Below, piece after piece: positions 1 to 10,729 of a stretch of DNA of 26,282 nt; position 1 is the first letter of the stretch, and the number at the start of each line of letters is the position of its first letter. The position numbers and the translations under genes are program-made. The DNA is from Scedosporium boydii (taxonomy: Eukaryota; Ascomycota; Sordariomycetes; Microascales; Microascaceae). A model generated the notes under the pieces. The model was not told the DNA's origin and searched no databases. It was given only the letters and a program-made list of their open reading frames with translations. The stretch is taken from positions 1 to 26,282 of the forward strand of contig NJFT01000356.1 in NCBI GenBank assembly GCA_002221725.1. Direction: 5' to 3'.

Positions 1-2216
1 CCCCATTTCCGGAGAAATTCTAATACCAGCGGGTTTAAGTTCTGTGCTGCCATCTTTGCAATCTCCTCCGTGATGGTAATTTCATGCCCTCTTTCCCGGA
101 AAAGAAACTTTACTGTCCACATAAGTTTCGAGTGTAGTGCCGCCTTCATAATCTCCTCCGTGACTGTAATCTCATGCCCTCTTTCTTTGAAAAGAAATTC
201 TAATACCCTGGGGTCTGGGTCCTGTACTGCCGCCTTCATAATCTCCTCCGTGACCGTAATCTCATGCCCTCTTTCTTTGAAAAGAAATTCTAATACCCTG
301 GGGTTTGGGTTCTGTACTGCCGCCTTCATGATCTCCTCCGTAATCGTAATCTCATTCCCTCTTTCTTGGAGAAGGAGGTCTAATATCCAGTCCTCCGAGG
401 CCCGCACCCATTTCCGCATAACCAGAATCTCATGCGGTTCTCCTGCGCCAAGTGCCCACCTGAATGACCCAGAATACCTCACTACCGCCTTCATAATATC
501 TTGGGAAGTCATTGTAGTCCGAGGGGGTATTTTCTTGAAAAGCTGCCGTAGTCCCGCTGGGCTCCAGGTAATTACCGCAGCCTTAACAATATCCTCAGTC
601 AAGCACGCCATTTCATTGAGAAGAAGCCGTATTATCATGTCTTCCCCTTCGGAGGCCAGTGCCGCAGCAATGGCAGTCTCATATCCTCGTTGGTGGAGAA
701 GAAATGCCACGATCTCGTTTCCTCCTGCATTATTCTCCACTGCAGCCTGAATGACCTCTCGAGTGATCTTAATCTGGTCCGGTCGTCGTTGGAGTAGAAG
801 CTCCATGTCCTCCTTTCTTCCATTTCTTGCCGCTTCCTTGACAACTGTGTTGGGAACCTCGATACTGCTCCACTGTTGCAACAGAACATCCCAGATTTCT
901 CGTCCACGCAAATACTGGGCTGGAATGATAGGCGCTTTTCTAGGGGGGATAGTGGTCTTACCGAGCAGATTAGGCAGATTTTCCGGGTCCTGAGATAAAC
1001 GGGAGTTGACTCCAAGATCAGAATTGGATAATAAGTCTAGAGACGACAAAAACTGTGACATCGAGATAGTGTTGCCGGCCAGACCTGTATAGAACCAAAT
1101 GTCCTTGTCTGCTGAAACTGGAGCATATCCAGGGTCGACGGAGCATAGAAATACGAGGACCTCTCGAACTACATCCGCTTCATCCTGATCATAGTTCGCG
1201 GATGGAAAACCGTCCACTTGGGCATCTGAAGCAAGGCCAAGCAAAGCGAAAATCATGTCTCGCTGTTCACTGGCCTTGCTTCTACGGAACTTTTTCAAGA
1301 GGGTATAGAGATCCGGCTTTTCGGCCCACCAAGAATTCTGTCTCGATGGACCTGGCATAATGTCAAGGACAGCCTGGCAATGAGGACTTGGTTCAAGGCC
1401 AAATAGCCGCGGTGCAACCGTGAAGATCCTGGCCGAGACGGACATTTTGCCGCAGCACACCAGGGCATTCTTCGAATTGGCGACTTCTTGTAGAATCCAA
1501 ACTCTCTCAAACCACGGTCGACCCAGGAGATCTCGTAGACCTTCCCGTTTACAGGACAATAACTCTGGGTAATTTTCTTGGAGCCCAGGCAGCGAGTCAG
1601 ACCACAACTCGTCCCAACGTGGATCCGTTCGATTCCACCACCTGTAGTTATTCCTTGCGCTCTCTCCTTGGAGTTTTGTCAAGGCCTGCAGTGCGATGTT
1701 CGTTTCATACGTCGGGGGTCCGAGCCAGAAAAGAACCTTGTCGGCATTTCCGTAGATGCATCCCATTTGTTTAACTTGGTGTTGCCGCTCCCCAGGGCTA
1801 TTTTGGTTGATGCATATCGCGTCAACCCATAAGACCCGATCCTGACTTGACGAGCGCAAGTATTCTAGTGCCTGATATAGGTTTGGTGTAACTTCTAGCT
1901 GCCCTTCCTCTGTGTGCAGGATGCGGCGGTCTTTGTCTGTGCCCCATGTGTAGGATAACGCCTCATAGGAAATGGCTGTCTCCCGTTCACAGAAGGACGC
2001 GTGGAATATCTGACAGCGAAGGCAGTCCGTACCTTCGCCTTTGAAAAGTCGCACAAGTCGAAAAGTGGGCCTATCTAGATCGAGATCACAATACTTGAAC
2101 GGAACGACGCTGAATTCACAGCTTAGACTACAGAAATGCATGTTAGCTGGGGTGGGATAGGGTAACAGCTGTCAATGAACTCACGGAGTCGAGGACGTGG
2201 CACTCTGTTCGTCCAT
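1..2216 (-). CDS. HET-domain protein with C-terminal helical repeats (3' end off window)
   Basis: This is a heterokaryon-incompatibility (HET, PF06985) protein; the family triggers cell death when genetically unlike hyphae fuse. Exon 1 is 2185-2216 (ATG at 2216, ten codons plus two bases). A 57-nt intron (2128-2184) has a GTGAGT donor, GCTAAC branch site and TAG acceptor. Exon 2 (2127 down to 1) stays open past the window edge, giving about 719 visible residues. The HET signatures are in order: ALSYTWG (about residues 66-72), LWVDAICINQ (about 110-119) and RPWFERVWILQEV further on. After about residue 350 the protein becomes repeats of about 30 residues with the pattern ITEEIMKAA...FLFKERGHE, resembling the DUF7104-type repeats of fungal HET and NLR proteins (family name from memory). 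The HET domain would be the death effector and the repeats the recognition surface; this is family knowledge, not shown here. The C-terminus is missing, so repeat number and integrity are unknown. Confidence 0.88.
48..317 (-). repeat. Tandem 90-bp coding repeats in the HET gene
   Basis: Three adjacent 90-bp units (48-137, 138-227, 228-317) each encode one 30-residue repeat of the HET protein. The units at 138-227 and 228-317 differ at only three positions, so they are a recent duplication or have been homogenised. The unit at 48-137 and those beyond 318 are more diverged. The segment after KAA varies most (VQNPNPRVLE, VQDPDPRVLE, LHSKLMWTVK, AQNLNPLVLE), while FLFKERGHEIT is nearly constant. 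Confidence 0.9.
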
Positions 2217-3128
2217 TTTTGATACATGTGGGGGTTTTCCAAGCGAGGCGTTGTCTGAGAAAGCCAAGTTAAAAAACCCTCGAAACGAGGATGGAAGCCA
2301 GGATTTTATTTCGAGCAAGGTCCGTAGAAGATGTAGCAATACTCAACGAACCGCGAGCGCCCAACGCCCAGGCTGATATTGCGCCCATGTGCCTGTTGCA
2401 CAGCCCCAGGACAGACAGCAGTTTAGATGAGGGACGGTATATTTTCTTCCACTTCAGACATAAGCATAGCCTCTGTCTCTCGCATAATGAAGTGGCAGAT
2501 TCTCGCAGGCGATGCAGCAAGATTGGGGCGAACCGAGAACGATTGGCTGTGCAAGCCCTCCCAGGAGCGGGGAACTTTGAATGTGGCTATAATAGGCCTC
2601 AACAAATTGGTATGCGAGATCCAGGAGTTTTCGGTGCAGGGAAAGTTCACATTGCCAGCCGCGAGTAAGTATCCCAAATAAAGGTCCCAAAGCCATAGTC
2701 AACACTGCCACATTTTTTACACTTCATAAATACAGAAACTTCAGGGCCGGTGGCCCGAAACAGTGGCCCGCCCTACTCAAGCCATTTCAGGCCTGAAGGA
2801 AGAAACGGATATGATTGACGGAACATAGGTGACATCAATGTCTCGAGCTGTTATAGTACTAGTGATGCGTGGTCGAGGAGCAACGCCTGCCACCCTCCGA
2901 ACGATAAAGGACGACGGCCCTGGCTTCATTTGGAGATTACGTCCTTAACCTTGAGAGACGTTGATATGATCACAGGGCAGATTAATAAACTCTATATACA
3001 CCGGTGGACACACCCAACCCACAACAACAATTTACATCTATCTACGAGACGTGCTCTCCACTATCCAACTAACCCCTCAAATGCCGTCCTCGCAGCCCGA
3101 CTAAATCAAGTACTCGGATCATCCCACT
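2217..3128. other. Intergenic region upstream of the HET gene
   Basis: This holds the presumed promoter of the HET gene and the 3' flank of the oxidoreductase. Several short ORFs (80-125 codons) overlap on both strands around 2270-2710, but none has a recognisable motif and they contradict one another, so none is called. A perfect 12-bp palindrome (TTCAGGCCTGAA, 2786-2797) and a short GGGCC/GGCCC inverted repeat near 2743-2755 are present. No convincing gene was seen. Confidence 0.6.
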
Positions 3129-4565
3129 CTACGCCTTCCTCAACAGATGGTTCATCTCCGCGTTAGGATACTCGACATTCTGCGACGAATCCGGACGCTG
3201 GCGATCCCAAGCCCACTTCTCCGCCAACTCGGGGGCCAGCTCGCCCTCAATCATTTGCGTGACGTACTTCCCGAGCACCGGGAAGAACTTGTAGCCGTGG
3301 AATGAACCGCATGAAGCAATGTAAAGCCCCTTGGCGGCCGAGTGAGGGGAAATGATGAAGTCGGAGGTCGTGGTGAAGGCATCCCTATCACGTATGGATT
3401 AGAACCTAATTCTGTGATTTGAAAATCGAGATGCGGAAGGGGGCCTTACCAGCAAATACGGTGCTTTGTCATTTCCCAATCAGCACTCGTAGGCCCGTAC
3501 CAGAGATTTCTCGCCTCTACGATATCTTGCTTGAGTGGTCCGGGGACCTTCCATTGGTTGTAATCGGAAGTAGGAGGCGGAGAGGAGAGTGAACGCCCTG
3601 GCAGCACTTCTCGGGTGTTTGTGAAAATCTTGGAACCCCACCACTTCAGCTCTCCGTCCTTGGTGGGCGGAAGAGTACCGATGAACGGTTTTCCTGTAAG
3701 AATAGTTAGCCGGGCTTGGAATCTAACGCAAAATAGAAGATTGAAGAGGAAGCTAACCTTCGTTGGGTGTATAACCCTGGAAGCCGACTGGCATGTTCCT
3801 AAACTTCTCATGCTGCTCAGGGGTGAGTTGCGCCATTCCGGTCGTGATACCGGCCGCGAGAATCCTCGACCCAGCACTCAGTCCCTCGTTGCCGCTGGCC
3901 GCAGCGCTCCTCTCCAGCAACGTGGGAGTGAAAGCGCCAGTGGCAACGATAACATGCGTAGCGGACAAGACATCTCCCTTTTCTGTCTTGACTCCAGTGC
4001 AGCGGCTACGACCATCGAATTCCAACGCTGCAACGTCTGCCGTCACATACTTGACGCCTAGTTCGATAGACTTCTTAGTGATTGCCACGAGGGAATCTCC
4101 GGCAGCCCCCCAACCACTAGACTTATTCACAAGCACTTCCTTGGCGCCCGTGTAATCAGCATTGTCGAACAGCCCGTCGTACAGCTTCCGGGCCTCGGCA
4201 ACAGGCAATGCGACAATATCATCACCCCAACCAAGTTCTTTGTGGTGGTTAATGACGGTTTGCGCGTAGTCGCTCCGGCATATCCAGTAAACGCCTGTCC
4301 GGTGGAAATAGGGCTGCCAGAGAGGGTCCGACTCGAAGATATCCTGAGCCTCAAGCGCCAATCGGCAATAGATCTTGTCCTCGTAGTCGGCACGCACCAC
4401 CTTGTTCCAGTCCCATGAGGCGGCCACGCGGGAGTCGGCATCGTAGGCGTCTCTGTCGACGATGGTGATTAAGGCGTCGGGGTACTTCCGGATCAGATGA
4501 TAGGCGGTGGATACGCCGAACACGCCTGCGCCGACGATGAGGTATGAAGGTTTTTCTGAGGCCAT
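3129..4565 (-). CDS. FAD-dependent amine/amino-acid oxidoreductase (DAO family; sarcosine, saccharopine or fructosyl-amine oxidase-like)
   Basis: Three exons on the minus strand (4565-3758, 3693-3450, 3384-3129) encode 435 residues, the usual length for this family. The introns are 64 and 65 nt (donors GTTAGC and GTAAGG). The start chosen is the ATG at 4565; an in-frame TTG 21 nt upstream is not a likely fungal start. The N-terminus has a Rossmann dinucleotide motif (VGAGVFG, Gly12/14/17) and an acidic residue closing beta-2 (Asp37), as expected for PF01266. Near the C-terminus RICW places Cys350 where monomeric sarcosine oxidase and the amadoriases attach FAD covalently, and SCGSFHGYKFFPVLG matches the second FAD-binding segment of that group. 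It should oxidise the C-N bond of a secondary amine or N-substituted amino acid with release of peroxide. No clear C-terminal peroxisomal SKL is seen (it ends RKA). The exact substrate cannot be read from the sequence. Confidence 0.9.
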
Positions 4566-5212
4566 CTTGAACAAGAGTTTGGTCAATTGCTTGCAGTGAT
4601 ATTGCCAGTGAGATTTCGGCGGCTCTTGAAGGACGCGAGGGGGATATTAAAAGTCGTGGAAATAACTTGTTAGCCGATGAAAACCGGAGAGGAGAAGGCC
4701 GGTTTCGGTCGCCGTCTTCCGGTCCACCGGGGATCACGTAATCTGGGTTGGGTGGGATCGTGGACGCGGCACTACTTCGTTTCCACTAGACATGACCCAG
4801 TTGAATGTGACTATATTCCATGGGAACACGAAGCGATCAAATGGATCGGCGGGAGTAAGGCCATTCCCCGCAATTTGGGCGACTACTAAGTGGGCCGATC
4901 TAGAAAGAAATGTCTTCGTGTCTCCTAGTGCGGGCGCCAGGACCAGTCGGCATTTCTCCGACGGCGCCTTTCGAATCCTTGGCGTTGTCATTTTTACCAC
5001 GTTTCTACGCCCTTTGCCTTGTTAAGATAGACATTTATGGTTAGAGGCAGAGATAAGCGCTCAATGGATGATGTATAATGTCTAAAGAAACTCTCAGCAC
5101 CGGCTCTGATCCCCCCCCGCGCTATCGGATTACTATGTAGATTCACCCGCCTTCGAACTTGACATGTGGGTAACACGGAGTTGGGAAACCCCCGAATTAT
5201 TCCCGGGTTTGA

Positions 5213-5387
5213 GGGGATCACAGCAGCAGCAGCAATTGGATCAAGTACGGGCTCCTCTCCCTCGCCCGGAGCACGCAGCTGCTTTGAAGATGACGCCTCA
5301 AACTTAAACACGGTCAATAGTCGCTACATGTGGTAACATGAAAAAGCTGCTCTATCCGAGGTACTCATACGAGTTAATACGGGAAAT
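5213..5387 (-). repeat. Dispersed repeat, copy A
   Basis: This 175-bp stretch aligns without gaps to 19955-20129 in the same orientation, at roughly 80-85% identity by eye. A weaker match continues on the low-coordinate side to about 5194 with a 10-bp indel. Read on the minus strand, both copies encode RAPGEGEEPV followed by one variable residue and DPIAAAAV. In that core most differences are at silent third positions. Neither copy is a complete gene. It may be a relic exon of a multicopy family or mobile element. Confidence 0.75.
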
Positions 5388-6204
5388 GAGATCCTCTGTC
5401 ACACAGGCATGGGCTAAACAAAGTCGAGATTTTGGGTCCAATTAGCAATAGGGGTGAGCGACACGCGAGCTACTTACGCTCTCCTGCAAAACGGCCTGGA
5501 ACTTCTGAGACGCGAAATATCAGTGACGATTGAGAACAACTCTAGCGCTATCGAAATTACCCTTCTCGGTCCAAGATCCTCAGTCAATGACACAGGTCTA
5601 CGCTCCGGCGACTCGGCGGTGGACGCGGAACGGGTCGATCGTTCATCGCTTACTTTCATCGAACTAATACACTTACGGTGACCTGCTGTGCCAGGACGCC
5701 TTGCGCCTCTGTAATCACAAGCACACGTGGGATTGACACTCGGGTCCCAACAACAACAATTAATCCTATCCTGCGAAGTCGAAAGAGACTAGAGACTAGA
5801 GCATGACATTACCCGTAACCCTGCAGCGAGGGGGGGCCGCCCCACGAGTATCTCTAGTTCCTTGAAAGGGCCTCAGATTGGTATTATTTAATACGGACCG
5901 CAATTGCGGGGGAGAAAAGGTAGATTCTAAGAAGAGCATTCCAAGTGGTGGTGTGTCTGTCAGGTTCATGCCTGCACCCTCTGCTCCGCGGCCCAATACA
6001 ACAATCATTTCTCTCCTCTGCTGATTCTGCAATCTCAGCAAACTCAGCGCCGTGGCGGGGGTGCAGTTGAAGTTCAGGTTCCAGTCCGCTTCACCAGCCA
6101 CCACTGTCAGGTCAGAGCTGCAATGTACCAAACGCGGATCGGGGTAAAGGAGTCTGACAATTCGCCGCTATCCTTCACTCGTCACTTCAAATCGACTCAA
6201 CACA

Positions 6205-6411
6205 ATGGCACAATTGTGCCAGGCGCCAAGATTCCAAGATAAAGTTACCTTTCGGGGCTACCCAGCTACGGGCATCCCGCATATCTCAGCTGCGGGTGTG
6301 GTTATAGATGCGCATCGTAACGGTACCGCCAGACCCAGACTGCACATTCAGTCTGCCCTCGCAGCCTGCTCGCCTTCAGCTGGAGGCGGGGCGGAAGGAG
6401 GGGTAATGTGA
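6205..6411 (+). CDS. Possible small ORF (68 codons), unassigned
   Basis: An ATG in a favourable CACAATGGC context opens a 68-codon frame in the gene-poor stretch. It ends in a Gly/Ala-rich tail and has no recognisable domain, signal peptide or membrane segment. No splice signals tie it to another exon. It is listed only because of the start context and could easily be chance. Confidence 0.15.
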   Translation: MAQLCQAPRFQDKVTFRGYPATGIPHISAAGVVIDAHRNGTARPRLHIQSALAACSPSAGGGAEGGVM

Positions 6412-6949
6412 AAGCAGGATGCAATATATCCCCTCATTTATGCACGATGTGTCTTCGTCTTTCCGAAGTCAGGCATTGATGACTCGCGAGACAGGGCTTG
6501 ATGTGACTCTCGGTTCCTTGTTGTAAAAGGTACCTGGAGCAATGCATATTGCCGAACTAGAACTTGTGTCTCTGTTCCTCCCCGCCTCGGTTTCTACTTG
6601 GCGCACGTACCAAAAGCGACGGCATATTTAGGCACTGATATTTCTCAGCCTGGTGCTCTCAGGAGCGGCTCCTAATTCATCACACTAAATCCAGCACCCA
6701 ATGTTAGAGAGCGACAAAGCCCATGATTATGTGTCCTCTCAGGAAACCGTCCGACAATTCGCGTTCCTCGTGGGGATTGATAAATACGATGACGGCTACT
6801 CGAGAAATGGCTCGTAAGATTGGCGGTTGCTTCTTTCCACAAGACCGCTCGAGAGGAAATCCACTGTACTGGCAAATCGGTGAAGACACTACTATATTTA
6901 TCAATACCCACCACCCCCAACTGGACCCCTTTTACTTAGGCGGACTGCC

Positions 6950-8445
6950 ATGGACACAATCCGCGCTTATCTGCGCTCTCACATTCTGTGGTGCGATAAT
7001 TACCGGAGGGCCAAACTCTCCAGCCTGGATGTTATCGAAGTCACACTCCAGCAAAGCTCTCTCGCGTCCAATGTCACCATACGCTCACGCTCACTCTCCC
7101 CGGAGGAGAGCCGGTCCTGGCTTGGCGACACTCCCAGGCTCGTCGCCCTTCGGGCCGTTCTAGTCGAACTAGATAATAAAAATACTAGCCTCAATATATC
7201 CGAGCCAATGCTAACCCTGGCTTTGCATTCGTTCGGGCTCGCTGAGGCTTTTGACTATTTTCGGAGTTGCTTCGCCGGTATTACCACGCTCTCGGTCTCT
7301 CAGTCTGGCAACGATTGCATTCGAACGAAGTCGGTCCACTCCTTCACATATGCCCCCAAGCTTGCTGGGCTCTGGTCGAACTGGAGGACGAACGATCCGG
7401 CTGGGCAGTCTGTACGCAACGATGTCGTACTATTTGCGGATTCGGCCATGATGGCAGATATTAAAACCTTGCTGAAGAGCCCGTGGGCGTCGGATGTGAT
7501 AGCTCACCAGTGTTTCCCGGCTTTGTTATTAGTTTTAATGCTATCCAAGCAGGTTGACAAAACACAGTCTGAGATCAAGGCAGACCTGCGACAAGTGGAG
7601 GTGCGGACAGGACACCATGGATTTGCCAACCGCCATGAACTGAAGGCAGAGGGGGACCTCACTCTTTTATCATCGCAAATGAGCGGCTTTTTGACGAAAT
7701 TAGCTAGCGTCGTGAGGAAAACAACTACAATGCAGGACATGCTTGCATTCATAGAAGGGAACCAGGCAGCTTCGGCTTCGGACGAGCTTGCTCTCCCGGG
7801 CCAAGCACTTTGTTCCAGTGCTTCTCATCATCTACGAAATTGTACAGAATTGATTGGGAAGAGACTTAGGATGCAAGAGATGGATACGTCATATATCCAA
7901 GAACGCGTGCGCATACAAATAGCTGCTGTAGGTCTCTTAGCATGCCCTTTTTTGTCGATTTATTTTCGTGGACTTGAAATGACAATCCTTGTTCCTTTCT
8001 AACCGTTATTGCACGACAGCTGTCTCATATTATAACCCAAACCGACGCGCTAGCAAGTATCACTCTTGCTCAATCTTCCCAAGTTGCGGCATTAGCTAGC
8101 CAAAGGGATTCCCTGTCGATGAAAACCGTGGCTATTGTTGCTATGGTGTTTCTTCCGGGAAGCTTTATAGCCTCCATTTTCTCTACCCAGATTCTAGACT
8201 GGGATGGCGCCAAAGACTCATCATCCATAGGCATCGGGCTGAACCCTCAATTCAAGCTCTACTGGGCAATCACTATCCCCCTAACAGTCACTACGCTCAT
8301 GGCCAACGCTGGGTGGCTTTACTACCAAAGGAGGAGGGGGTGGAAACCCGATCCTGGCGAGCAATCTCCAGAAGTTTTCAGTTTTGGTACTACAACCGAG
8401 TCTCGCGTCTTGTCCTTGCGGCGACAGACGATTCTAGCAGGTTAG
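6950..8445 (+). CDS. CorA-like two-transmembrane protein (fungal expanded family)
   Basis: Two exons (6950-7927 and 8020-8445) encode 467 residues. The 92-nt intron has a GTAGGT donor, TTCTAACC branch site and ACAG acceptor, and joins in phase 0. The product has a long soluble N-terminal part, a helical middle (about residues 180-355, including VEVRTGHHGF, typical of fungal relatives) and a C-terminal membrane hairpin. TM1 is about residues 361-382, containing MVFLPGSFIASIFS; TM2 is about 405-428, ending WLYYQRRRG. This is the architecture of fungal proteins annotated as CorA/ZntB-like (PF01544). The GMN loop motif of true Mg2+ channels is absent, so transport activity is doubtful. The ATG at 6950 is chosen because the frame is closed by a stop at 6881; an additional upstream exon is not excluded. 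It is convergent with the AAA ATPase gene, leaving 113 bp between stop codons. Confidence 0.82.
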
Positions 8446-8558
8446 GCATGATGTCACAGCGTCAATTGAAACGATGAGCAGAAATCGCTCTCAGAAATTC
8501 AAGACCTTAATGTACCAAGCGTCCATCAAACGAATATCAGGAAACTAGAAATCAAAAT

Positions 8559-10729
8559 TCAACCATCTCCACTAAGTTTCGAAATATTGTCATCTAGGTC
8601 CAAAACTATTCGAATGTGCCGTAGGCCTAGCCTTTCCCCCTCGTTGAGAGCAAGACAATTTGCGATCCGAACCGTGTTTTTGATCTGACGTCCATTGATA
8701 TCAATATTAGCCAGACGAGTTAGATTTTCAGGTGTCCATTCATCTGAATTGTAATCTGCTGTTTTCTCAAGGAATTCGATCCACAGCTTTCGCTTTGCAT
8801 CGATCTCAAGAGGCTGATATTTAATTGTAAGATGTATCCTCGATTGGAATGCGGGATCGAATGACTCCATCCGATTTGTTGTCAAAAACATCATGCCCTG
8901 GAAGTACTCGAGACATCGGAGGAAGACTAGCAATAATCTCGGGTTAGTCTGGCGGGGATAAACAGGAAGGAAAGCAGCGTAAGTAGATACCTGTGACTAT
9001 GTTATTCCGTAGCAAATTGTGTGACGTCCGTTGGGCGAGGAAAACATCGGCCTCGTCAATAAGCAATACAGCATTCCACTTGGTCGCCAACCCCAGAACA
9101 CGGTTCAGGTTTGCCTCGATGTCTCCCACAGTATTACCTAGCTCTCCAGACATCACGATATACAGCGGTCGGTTGATGCTTTCTGCAACGCTCTCGACAG
9201 TAACAGTTTTCCCAAGTCCTGGATCGCCATGCAAGAGTATGATGCAGCCTTTGCCCTTTCCGGGAATAAAGTCGTCAAAGAGGTCCTGGGCAGAAGTAGC
9301 GGACTCAGAGCTTCTGAAGGATTTCGTGTGCTGGTTGGTTATTGCTCTGAGTACCGACTTCTGGTTTTCAGGGAGAATAACTTTTCCAAGTGCATTGTGA
9401 TTGAAATTGACCTCCGCGAGGTTGTATACGAGGAACCGTAACCACCTCTTTTCTTGCAACGCGAATCCGGGCATTGTGTTGTCGAAAATGAAGTACTGTT
9501 CATCCGTAAATTCATCGACGATAGGGTCCGCTTTCGTCTTGGCGAAGCTGACACCAAGTCCAGGATTGAACTCCTGAAAGGACGAGGCATCAAGGATGAT
9601 GCGACCGCTAACCTGGGATTAGAGCATTATTAGGATAAGAAAGCGAAACACTATTCAACACCATAAAGAAAAACATGACACCAACCTTCTGCGGGTAAGT
9701 GCGGATTCTGTCGTCGAACGGAAGTTTCTCTTCACGAAATGCCGTGCCAATGTATTGGTAGAGCTGAGATTTTGTCAAGTCGCAGTATTTCCGTCCCCTT
9801 TCGATGGCGCGAGCCCGCGTTTGTTCCGGGTCAGTGTGAAATCTGAGGGGATATATCGGGAGTGAGGACACTTCGCGCACGCCCGAGTATTGATGAATCG
9901 AAAATGAGCTGCTGAGATTGCCAAACTTGGTGCCGTCGTGGGCTAGGGCATGCGTCTTGATGCTCCACTCTACCCTTCCCGTAAAGAAGTCTTGCTCCCT
10001 TATTATATTGTCCAGCTGGACTATGCAATCCTCCCCATACCGTGTGGTGGTAAGAAAATCCCCCGGCTTGAATACGGTCCATATATCGTCAAAGGCGATG
10101 TGGACATTGCTGTGACCTTCCCCACGGCCCCAACCTAGGTCCTGGAGTTGCTGCTTTAGCTTGCGTTCAACAAATTGAATCAGCAAGTACACATCCAGCC
10201 TGCCCTCGACCTCGAGGTCATTACAGTACTCGGTGAGCTCCGGGAGATAATGAAAAGCGCACGCGAGGCACTCGCTCTCAGACGACCCTGAAAGAGTGAT
10301 AACGCTTCCCTGAAACCGCTGATTCGGATAGCTCTTTATGACCTTTTTCAGAGCAAGCCGGATGTTTTGGGAGTAGATCGTGAGGGTTGATCCGGTGTGT
10401 TCACCGTCCTTGTTAAAGCGGTTGCAGAATTCCATGGCGGCATGCGGCTCCGGCTTCTTCTTCTCCTGGGGTGCGTCGGGTTCTCTCTCCACACTGGATA
10501 GCTCAGTCTGGGTGGTTTCCCCCTTCGAGTTCACTCTTGATTCGAACTCCTTGACCATATGAACGTAATTTAAGGGCCTTCCCTCTTCATCGTCCTCTGC
10601 CCGGTCTTGTTCTCCTTTGGCAACCTTTCTGTACTTGCCGCCGGTCTCGTTCTTCACCATTTCGTCGCTTTCTCCTGACACGTGGGATGTGGTATCCGAT
10701 TCTTCGTAAGGCTTAATGTGGAGCTCCAT
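8559..10729 (-). CDS. AAA+ ATPase with N-terminal DUF7025-like domain
   Basis: Three exons (10729-9686, 9612-8991, 8926-8559) encode 677 residues; the introns are 73 and 64 nt. The N-terminal ~110 residues are charged and low in complexity. Residues ~120-345 match the pattern of the fungal domain that precedes such ATPases (DUF7025, from memory). The AAA core is complete: Walker A GDPGLGKT (477-484), Walker B LLIDEAD (Asp534/Glu535), sensor 1 FLTTNR (Asn573), arginine finger AFQSRI (Arg585) and a sensor-2 region NGRQIKN. These proteins form a fungal group related to the BCS1/26S-type AAA fold; substrates are mostly unknown. An ATP-driven remodelling role is inferred from family only. The start lies 732 bp from the start of the divergent patatin-NLR gene, so the two may share a promoter. 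Nothing in the sequence suggests disruption. Confidence 0.9.

Larger units (their letters stand above)
4566..6949. other. Gene-poor intergenic stretch
   Basis: These 2.4 kb lie between the divergently transcribed oxidoreductase and CorA-like genes. It contains one copy of a dispersed repeat (5213-5387), a poly-C patch near 5112-5119, a (CAG)4 run near 5221 and a GC-rich inverted repeat near 5832. Short ORFs occur (for example 5796-6131 minus, which starts only at TTG), but none carries a domain. The last few hundred bases presumably hold the promoter of the CorA-like gene. An in-frame stop at 6881 shows that the CorA-like reading frame does not extend far upstream of 6950 without another exon. 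Confidence 0.55.

Noticed and set aside
2291..2711. Several 80-125-codon ORFs on both strands
   Set aside because: They overlap in four frames, some start only at non-ATG codons, and none shows a motif.
5796..6131. 111-codon minus-strand ORF
   Set aside because: The start is TTG, no domain is present, and the sequence lies in a gene-poor stretch.
6723..7163. 146-codon plus-strand ORF as an N-terminal exon of the CorA-like gene
   Set aside because: It runs into the CorA-like exon in a different frame, and I found no donor/acceptor pair joining it convincingly.
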